Assembly: GCA_027919835.1 (NCBI GenBank)
Contig: JANVFP010000011.1
Span: 744,001 to 808,000 of the forward strand
Length of the DNA stretch: 64,000 nt
From: Lentinula raphanica
Lineage: Eukaryota; Basidiomycota; Agaricomycetes; Agaricales; Omphalotaceae
Reading direction: 5' to 3'
A program made the position numbers and the translations under genes. Of this stretch, positions 56,689 through 64,000 are shown piece after piece. How positions within the stretch are numbered: the stretch's first letter is position 1; the number at the start of each line of letters is the position of its first letter. The notes below the pieces were generated by a model. It did no database searches. It was given only the letters and a program-made list of their open reading frames with translations, and was not told where the DNA came from.

Positions 56689-57471
56689 GAGGCGAAAGAT
56701 ACAAAGCGGTTCCCACTTACACAGGAACTCTAAAAGAGAAAGGATGACATAGATTTAGGACCTGAACAAATTGGAATTAACGGAATCCACGGATCCCAAT
56801 TTGTCAAGTCCATCGCAGATTATGTTTTTATTTAGAGGCACTGTATACGGAGGTGTTGAAAGAGGAATATTTGAATGTTATCTGGAAGAAATCATCCCAA
56901 TGGCGCCGGCTGGAGTCTACGCCCATGATGGTTCTGGAGATGAAGTTTTTCTGACGTGCGAATTTGACTTCCTAATCTCTCTCTCTCAGAGTAATAAGTA
57001 CCTCTTTTCCCGGACTCTTCAACATCCGCCCCGCCTTATTTTTCCCTCTTTTGGAGAACAGAAGTATTAGAACGGTGGCAGACTCCTCAGCTACTAACGG
57101 TTCTCTTGTACCTTGAATAGGCACGATTAACGATTATCAGAATTCTTTTTCCTTGCTCATCTCTTGTCCTAGTCCCCGCCGTTGGACGTGTCAGTGGTGA
57201 TCAGGAACTCCGGCCATGGTCTGAATTAACCCTCGGAGGTCCCAGCGGGGTTCTGGTCATGCTAGCGTACTCTAGCGTACTCTCCGCTAGTCTCCGAAGG
57301 ATACAATATGCGTATCTAATTTGATCACCGGAGAAAGCACATGCCCTTTCTCAATTGCTCCAGAGACTCCGGAGACTCCTTTTCTGCGGTACTGATATCG
57401 CTTTATGAGGTAGAGTACTTATTCAGGTAGTATCAGAGCGATCCGTCTGTGCTACTCAAGTCTCACTCACC
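56689..57471. other. Divergent intergenic region
   Basis: Upstream sequence of the pseudokinase (minus) and DUF2306 (plus) genes. A plus-strand 99-codon frame at 56771-57070 has no supporting feature. A small direct repeat of ctagcgtact occurs at about 57263-57282. Confidence 0.4.
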
Positions 57472-59104
57472 ATGTCTTCTTCAGTTGAACCCGGATATGA
57501 GCTTGAGTCCAGAGTACAGTCTCCTACTAGTTTCGTTAAATCCGAAACTTCCTATCGCCCAGTCACATACTCCCTCCCCTCTATTCGAAAAAGCGATGGA
57601 CTTTCCACTTATCGAGACCCGTCTACCTATGAACCTTCCAAGCTCGTTGAAGGACGATCCAGGATTGGCCAGGATCGACAAAACCGTTTCCTCACCTTCT
57701 ATCGATCCCTCAGCTGGATGGTTGGGTTCAAGGAAAAGTACAGCCTAATCCTCTGTACGCGTTATCCATTCATTCAAGCAAAAACATAATGCCTACTAAA
57801 TCCTCTTAGTTTTCGTATGTGGAGGGGCCTTGCTTGGTTTCTGTTTAGCTAGGGCGTATATGATGAACGGCAAGGTTTGTGACTTGTTTGACTGCTCAAA
57901 CCCAGCGTTGATTCAATACTTGCAATAGATCATGCGAGCGCAGACTGTTCCCGGTGCGCACCTTCTCCGATGACTGATTATATCTATGATCTTCAACTCG
58001 CTGTGTTTCAAGGTGAATTTCGTTGGTTCAATCTGAATATATATCGGATAAACTATATCATCCACATCTACCTCTCAATCGGTACGTGGTTCAAGGATGG
58101 GCCTGTTTCAGGTTAAAGTAACCAACTCTGTACTATCTAGTGGGAGGAATACTTGTCGGTCTTCAGTTTCTTCCGAATATACGACGTGTAGGTGCTCAAT
58201 TCGCGCGAGAGAGAACACTTCGACCTGACTCTTCAATCCTAGAAATCTGTTCTCTTGCACCGAACCAATGGTAAGAGACACTCATCAATTAGGGCAAACC
58301 TCATTACTCGTGTAGGATATACATGCATCATTTTGCTGATAATTGGCAATGTCTGTGGCGGTATCATATCTCGTCGTTCTTTTGGTGGCGAAATCAACGC
58401 ACAATCGGCGTACTACATCCTCGCCATAATGCTTATCTTTGCTGCTCTCATGGGTTATTACAACGTCAAACGGAACACTAGAGCTCACCGAAAATGGATG
58501 CTGCGTGAGTCCTCACTGGTGCGGTTATCAAAGCGCGTATGTGTCCTCAACTGGATTTACAGGTAGTGTCGTTTATTTTTCTGTGGTGATAACTGCGCGC
58601 CTCATCATGATGGCCGCGCGATTAATTATATCCAATATTGGGACATATTATTCTGTACGTCCAGTCTGTGCCAAAGAGATCTGGATCGTGCTCTTATCCT
58701 TTTCCCTCTCGCTTTCATAGTTATGGCGCTGCGACGAAGTCTTCTTCGTGCTCAAGGACGCAAACGCACTCGTACAGCAGTTTCCACAATGTTCTTCCTC
58801 TGATCCCAGCAACAACGGCTTATACGTTGCAGTTCATGCGTCTATCTATGAAGGAAAGCTTGGGCTAGCTGCAGCTGTACGAGTAGTCCAAGGAATGGCC
58901 TTGTGGATCGCTACGATCATCCATATGGCACTCGTGGAAATATATGTGCGTAACAAGACCTTCTACCCTACTCTTCGCTGGTCCTCATCGAAAACACAGA
59001 TACGAAGCACCGAGTCCGCAAACTATCAACGCCATGGGTTCGTGCTCGAGGCTCGCGATTTCGATTCCGACAAGACATACTCTCCTCGAAATTCTTACTG
59101 GTAA
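57472..59104 (+). CDS. DUF2306 integral membrane protein
   Basis: The start at 57472 (MSSSVEPGYELESRVQSP) gives a soluble N-terminus of about 90 residues before the first membrane helix. Joined exons give FVCGGALLGFCLARAYMMN, FRWFNLNIYRINYIIHIYL, VGGILVGLQFLPNIRR, LLHRTNGYTCIILLIIGNVC, AYYILAIMLIFAALMGYYN and the family end NTRAHRKWML, then GSVVYFSVVITARLIMMAAR. The HRTNGY segment and the RAHRKWM loop are the DUF2306 landmarks I rely on. About seven membrane segments, and a polar tail ending SPRNSYW at 59104. Bacterial and fungal DUF2306 proteins have no established function; conserved membrane histidines suggest a possible heme or redox role, which is inference. Confidence 0.8.
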
Positions 59105-60942
59105 AGTTATTGTGATTTTCCGCGTCGGGTGTAACTAGTATTCCAGTACATATCTATCACAAGGTCCTCTCTGGTTTTTTTAAATGTGTAATCTAATTCT
59201 GGTAAACTTTATTATTGTTATTCGTTCGTCTACTTCAAGTAAGAGTGTCTGTGGTCTTTTGCCTAAGTTTTGGCGGTCGGGTCACAGGGTAGTAAGGTTC
59301 AGTGGCTTTCTGGGTTGTTTCTGGGAGCAACTTGATGAAAAGAGCCAATCCACGTTAACCAGTACATCATCTAGAGCATCGCCCTCACTGATATCAGATC
59401 GAAGTGACTGTTGGTGATTGTTGATCTTATATTGACTGCTTCAGACGCTGTAAGCTATTCGTCTTTGGTTGAACCTTCCTCTCATATGTACCGCGTGGTT
59501 CAGACAGCTATAGGTGTTCAAGTTCGAAGATACGCCGGCCCCTTCCATCTTAAATCGTATCAAACTCAGAAGATACAACAAGTATTCACGGCGAAAGTCA
59601 GAGTCTGGACAAGCGAATTACATTTCATTGAGTTTAGTGATATTTATGCGCAAAGGCGGGTCTGTCAACTTTTTGGAACAAGTTGGGATATAGTAACAAG
59701 TCTCAACAGGACTCTCCGATATCTCCTGAGGTAGACGGCGCCCCGACTCTCGGGTTCTCGGTTGAGCTTGCTTGCCTGGTTCTCTTGCATGAGTGTGCCT
59801 ACAGGACAGGATGGGGAAGCTGACAAAGGAAAACATGAACTCAGTAATGGGAGTCCGTGATCCACTGTGGAGGAGTCACTGGTCATTTGCAGTGTTGAGA
59901 TTTCATTCATTTGCCGTCGTCGCACGATGATCATTGATTTGGCGTTTGCGTGACCATCACAGTGTAGCTTCAAGTCTCTTCAAGTTCGTGCAAGTGTTCA
60001 CGCGTTCACGGTTGACCGTATGAAATGGGTCGATTCAGATCAGTTATCAGCAAGTGAATGCCGCATAAAAACTTGAGAGAACTTGAGCAAGTTTCTCTGG
60101 TGATGAGGTGATTTACCTTTTCAAGTTGTTGAGCTGGACCGGCACTGATCTTTGGTCGTGTTGATGATCGTCGCTCATGTCAAGCCCATGGCTTCGGGTG
60201 CTGGATACCAATGTTGCAACTGTTGTGGTTACTTGAGTTTTCTTTTATGATACGACTCATACAAGACCTCCAAATTACTGTGGGCGTCTCTTTTTGTAGT
60301 CGGAAGAGCTGTGCAAGTGACGGTTTACGTAAAGATTCGAGGCTTATACACGCCTTAGTCAGCCTTAGTCATACTTCAGAATCATAACATAGCCATCCGC
60401 TTCCCTGGCCCAGCGAAAACTCGCGCTTATTCTTCATCGTCTGCAACAATGATCTCGCTTTCTTCCGTACACATCATGTAGCGGCTGATGCTGATGTTGA
60501 ATGCGGGATACACGGCATGCTCAGAGGCTCACAGTCATTGTTACCCGCGAAATCTGGTAGTGAGAGGTTGCAATTTTCTGCACTACTACTAGTTCACTAG
60601 TACACACGGTGATCACAGGCTCTTCCGCTCACCGTCTACCCGAGGAGAATAGCTGCTTTCCTGCAGGACAACTGATGATCGCCTATAGCTTCCAAATCAC
60701 TTGCATGATGATATCTGCCAATCTCTATCCGTGAAACCACTACACAAGTGTCAGCCGCATATCAAAAGTTTCCAACATGATGCATTGTTCTCAACTTCTC
60801 ATCTTCGGCGTTCGCAGGCATTATACCTTGCTTCGTCCCCACTACGACTCTACCCATAGAGTATCTTGTCTTTCGTTTCCTTCTTCCTTTCTTTACCCTT
60901 TCATTCCATTCATTTGATCTATCTTTCAACGCATCTTCAATA
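59105..60942. other. Intergenic region of 1.8 kb, no gene
   Basis: Short frames at 59411-59734 (plus) and 59618-59973 (minus) overlap and lack recognisable features. The stretch around 59960-60080 repeats small caag/cttcaag words. From about 60870 the sequence becomes very C/T-rich (ttccttcttcctttctttaccc), the probable promoter and leader of the gene starting at 60943. Confidence 0.4.
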
Positions 60943-63900
60943 ATGCCTCCTTTCTTTGCGGAGCTTCTTAGGCAGCGCCTGAGAGGCGATGCGATTGGGA
61001 ACGAAAATCGTGAATTTTCTTTTCATGGTGAGCAATCACTCGCATTGACCCTCAACTGACCTATAACTCACAAGTTCTCAAATTATTCCTATATATCTTA
61101 GCAAGCGAGTTAGAGCCTATGCGATCCCTCAATGATTCTGGGCACATAGCAACAGGATTTCCTTCAACTGAGACGTATCATGAGACGTATAGAATCTTGC
61201 CATTGAAACGAGCAGTGTCAGGCAGTTCGTCGACGTCAGATGGAACAGAGGGAATCACCTCCGATCATGCTTCATCTTTAGATGATGCCAGAGGTATTGA
61301 CTCACTCCATTGATATGATGTCTGGACAAATACTTATTTGTTTTCTCTTCAATCCTCAAACATTTTTCCCGTCTTTCCTGTTTTTGGTCGGCAATAACGC
61401 TTCACCACCTTCGACCATGACCACGGCTGAGGCAGATGCAGTGAGTAACACACCTACTTGCTCAGAGTCTTTTCTGACAATCACGTAGAGCTCGTCTTCT
61501 CCCGCTGACAAGCAAAGCAAGTCTGAGAATTCCCAAGTTGTAGGTTCTCGTCATTTCTGTCCACAACTTCCGAGAATAACATTCAATGGTAAAAGGTTAC
61601 TTCTCGTCAGCCGTCGACCACCACACAACCTGGACAAACCTCCCGTGGTGCGGACACTGTCACTGCTTCTGAAGGACAACATTCAACCGACACTGCTGCT
61701 GGTTCATCTCCGTCTACGAGAATCACATCTTCCACCACACAACCTGGACAAACCTCCCGTGGTGCGAACACTGTCACTGCTTCTGAGGGACAACATTCAA
61801 CCGACACTGCTGCTGCTTCATCTCCGTCTACGAGGATCACATCTTCCAGTACCACTGAGAAACAGACAACCAAAGTCGTAATTTCCGCATCTGAAACTAT
61901 CGATTCAAAGTCCAGCAGTGCTACTGTGTCGTCTTCTCGTAGTAGTCCTGCGGCAACTATCACCGAGACAACATCTTTCGCCACTACCTTGGAAGGCCTC
62001 AGTAGCACTCGCACTTCAGCATCCCCTTCTCGCAGTAGTCATGCAGTATCCACCGAATTCTCAACATCTCTCACCCATACAACTTCATTTGATGACCATT
62101 CTTCGAGCAGGAGCTCCCGTAGCATTTTTTCCACTACTAGTACTAGCCTGAGTACTCACCCAGTCACTTTCCCCGTAAGCTCGCAGACTCTGGATCGCTG
62201 ATTTTTCACTGATTTAATGCAGACATCACGAAGTAAAATAAATTCACAAACTTCCGTATCTAGTGTCACTGCCTCTGTCTCTTCGAGCACACCTCGACCA
62301 ACACTCTCTACTATGTCATCGCATAGCACCAACATACTGACCAAGGGAAAAGTCACCATCACTACTTCTCCGTCACAGTCACAAATCTTCGGCACAACTA
62401 CCAAACCGACGAGTCATAGCACAAGTGTTACGGCCACGAAGGGATTTTCAACGACTCTTTCCAGTCCCGCACCGAAAAGCAGCCAAACGAACAAAAGCTC
62501 TGGCTCTGATTGTTCTGGCCTGGGAGTCTACGCTAAATTTCTTGACAGTCTCAACGTGGGTGCGTGTGCGAATCTTGGACCCCATAGTTCAACTCCCGCA
62601 ATTGGTTCGACTTTGACCACATCGAAGGCTTCCGGACATGGAAACGGGGATCATACTCAAGGAGCTGGCAGCAGTGGTAACGGGTCGTCGCCTACAGCGC
62701 CGCCGCCAGTTTCTAGATCGCCTGATCATCAAACTGGTCACGACTCGTCTTCTACCCCACAACTGCCAACACCCAGTCCGACTAATCATCATACTAACAC
62801 CAATAATCATGGCTCGTCTCCTCCAACGCAGTTGCCACCTCCCAGTCCGACCGATTCTCATACTAACAGCAATAACCACGACCCGTCTCCTACGCCGCAA
62901 CCGCCGACTTCGAGTCCGAGTAATCATCATACTAACAGCAATGATCACGGATCGTCTCCTTCGCCGCCAAATTTGAGTCCGACTGATCATCATACTAACA
63001 GCAATGACCACGGCTCGTCTCCTACGCCGCAACCGCCCACTCCGAGTCCGACTGATCATCATCATACCAACAGCAATGATCACGGATCATCTCCTACGAC
63101 GCAATTGCCACCTCCCAGTCCGACTAACCCTCATACTAATAGCCATGACCACGACTCTTCTCCTACGCCGCAATTGAACACCCCAGACCAACTCATACTA
63201 GCACCAATAATCAAGGGACTGGGGAACATGGGCAAGGTACGGCAACGGGCAAGAGCAACACTAACGATGGAACGCCCACTGTGACTTCTTCCCATACTAA
63301 GAATCCTATCAGTAGCGGAAATAACGCTGCGAGCCCGTTTCCTCTTGCCACTACTAGAATCAGTTCATCAGGTATTCTCTTGAATGTGATGTCAAGTTCT
63401 GCGGTCGCTAATTCTATGATCTAGTAACATCCGTTCTGTCTACTTCCAGCACGGGAAAGGTCTCTGCTCCTTCTCCGGTTTTCGTTTCCAACTTTGCTAG
63501 TAGTGATGCACATCTCACTTCAGGATATACGTTATCCACCTTCACAAGTAGCAAAACGCTCACCACCACTAACTCTGGTGGTCAAACAATTGCGGAAACG
63601 ACCACATTGACTTCTACAACAGTCGTTCCGATCTCGCAGTGCGTGTTGATATCTGTGTTTTCTTCGCATCTCAATAACGTTCTATAACCTTGTGTAGTCC
63701 TTCCTCAGGACCGAATCGTAAAGCCATAATCGGGGGCGTTATTGGTGTTGTACTAGTTCTACTAGCGATTGGGACTTGTTTCTTCTGCCGCCGCAGGTAT
63801 AGAAATCGGTCTCGCGGATTTGCTCTTTACTCGAACTTGGACGGAGACAAACCACCACGAGCTTCCATTGCGCACGATACGGAAGCCCCACCGTCTCCTA

Positions 63901-64000
63901 TCTTCAATCCTAACGCTATGGTCGCTTCATCGTCGTCATCTCGCGGGACTACTCCTTCCAAAGCTCCCGTCGTGGCAAGGAAGCATATACCATTCTATGA
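60943..64000 (+). CDS. Ser/Thr-rich repeat-containing single-pass membrane protein (partial)
   Basis: Begins MPPFFAELLRQRLRGDAIGN (ATG at 60943) with no signal peptide. Several exons of Ser/Thr-rich sequence follow, including a 114-base direct duplication (61627-61854) and a run of about six 69-base units (62778-63190) coding for HTNSNDHGSSPTPQ-type repeats. Between the repeats is an ordered Cys-containing piece, DCSGLGVYAKFLDSLNVGAC. Downstream, after a frame change near 63176, the exons join in phase to one membrane helix (AIIGGVIGVVLVLLAIGTCFFC), a basic RRRYRNRSR stop-transfer and a cytoplasmic tail running off the window. The architecture parallels the gene at 22330. The frame change is either a real frameshift or an intron I did not find. 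Confidence 0.7.
61627..61854 (+). repeat. 114-base coding direct duplication
   Basis: Two near-identical copies of a 114-base segment follow one another directly, the second starting 114 bases after the first. They encode 38 residues per copy (QPGQTSRGADTVTASEGQHS and following), differing by a few bases (gcggacac/gcgaacac, gaagg/gaggg). The length keeps the reading frame. Confidence 0.9.
62778..63190 (+). repeat. Array of about six 69-base coding repeats
   Basis: Units start with ccgac/ccgag at about 62778, 62847, 62916, 62979, 63048 and 63120, giving spacings of 69, 69, 63, 69 and 72 bases, all multiples of three. Each encodes about 23 residues of the type SPTDHHTNSNDHGSSPTPQP. The last partial unit (about 63170-63215) has lost bases relative to the others, which moves the reading frame. 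Confidence 0.88.

Noticed and set aside
61607..62014. A 135-codon minus-strand frame with an apparent internal repeat.
   Set aside because: The repeat is the antisense image of the 114-base coding duplication in the gene starting at 60943.

Overview
This window is eukaryotic nuclear DNA, almost certainly from a filamentous mushroom-forming fungus (Basidiomycota, Agaricomycetes). Nearly every gene is cut by many short introns of about 45-65 bases, neighbouring genes lie on both strands, and the gene content is typical of that group: a CBM1-tailed secreted protein, a DUF6699 protein, a fungal S41 peptidase, a GH105 enzyme, a fungal flavin halogenase and Ser/Thr-rich single-pass membrane proteins. 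I saw no rRNA, tRNA, CRISPR array or intact transposon. All gene models were assembled by eye from open frames joined at plausible splice sites, so exon edges are approximate.

Layout. 0-10 kb: ammonium transporter (+), small secreted protein (+), large low-complexity probable nuclear protein (-). 10-12 kb: gene-free, with a 17-base minisatellite. 12-20 kb: GH105 unsaturated glycosyl hydrolase (-), a four-helix promethin-like membrane protein (+), CBM1 secreted protein (+), NCS1 purine/pyrimidine/allantoin-type permease (-), PER1/PGAP3 GPI-lipid remodelling protein (-). 20-24 kb: poorly resolved 2 kb, then a Ser/Thr-rich membrane protein (+). 24-30.6 kb: a two-gene lactam/5-oxoproline module on the minus strand, a LamB/YcsF protein followed 45 bases later by a multidomain biotin carboxylase resembling urea carboxylase (LamA-like). 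31-42 kb: hypothetical (-), S41 peptidase (-), class V PLP enzyme (+), DUF6699 protein (+), and a protein with an MLKL-NTD-like helical start and TPR-like end (-). 42-47 kb: about 5 kb with almost nothing recognisable. 47-49 kb: FAD-dependent halogenase (+). 50-59 kb: long disordered protein (+), pseudokinase-armadillo fusion (-), DUF2306 membrane protein (+). 59-61 kb: empty. 61-64 kb: a second Ser/Thr-rich membrane protein with coding tandem repeats, cut by the window end.

How the genes fit together. Several concern nitrogen scavenging (ammonium transporter, NCS1 permease, the lamB/lamA pair) and plant-polysaccharide use (GH105, CBM1 protein), but they are scattered and only lamB/lamA look like a functional unit. 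The most notable items are the lamB-lamA pair, whose carboxylase gene looks AT-rich against its surroundings; an orphan halogenase without biosynthetic neighbours; a kinase-like domain lacking catalytic residues fused to armadillo repeats; and a possible cell-death-type helical domain on a TPR protein.
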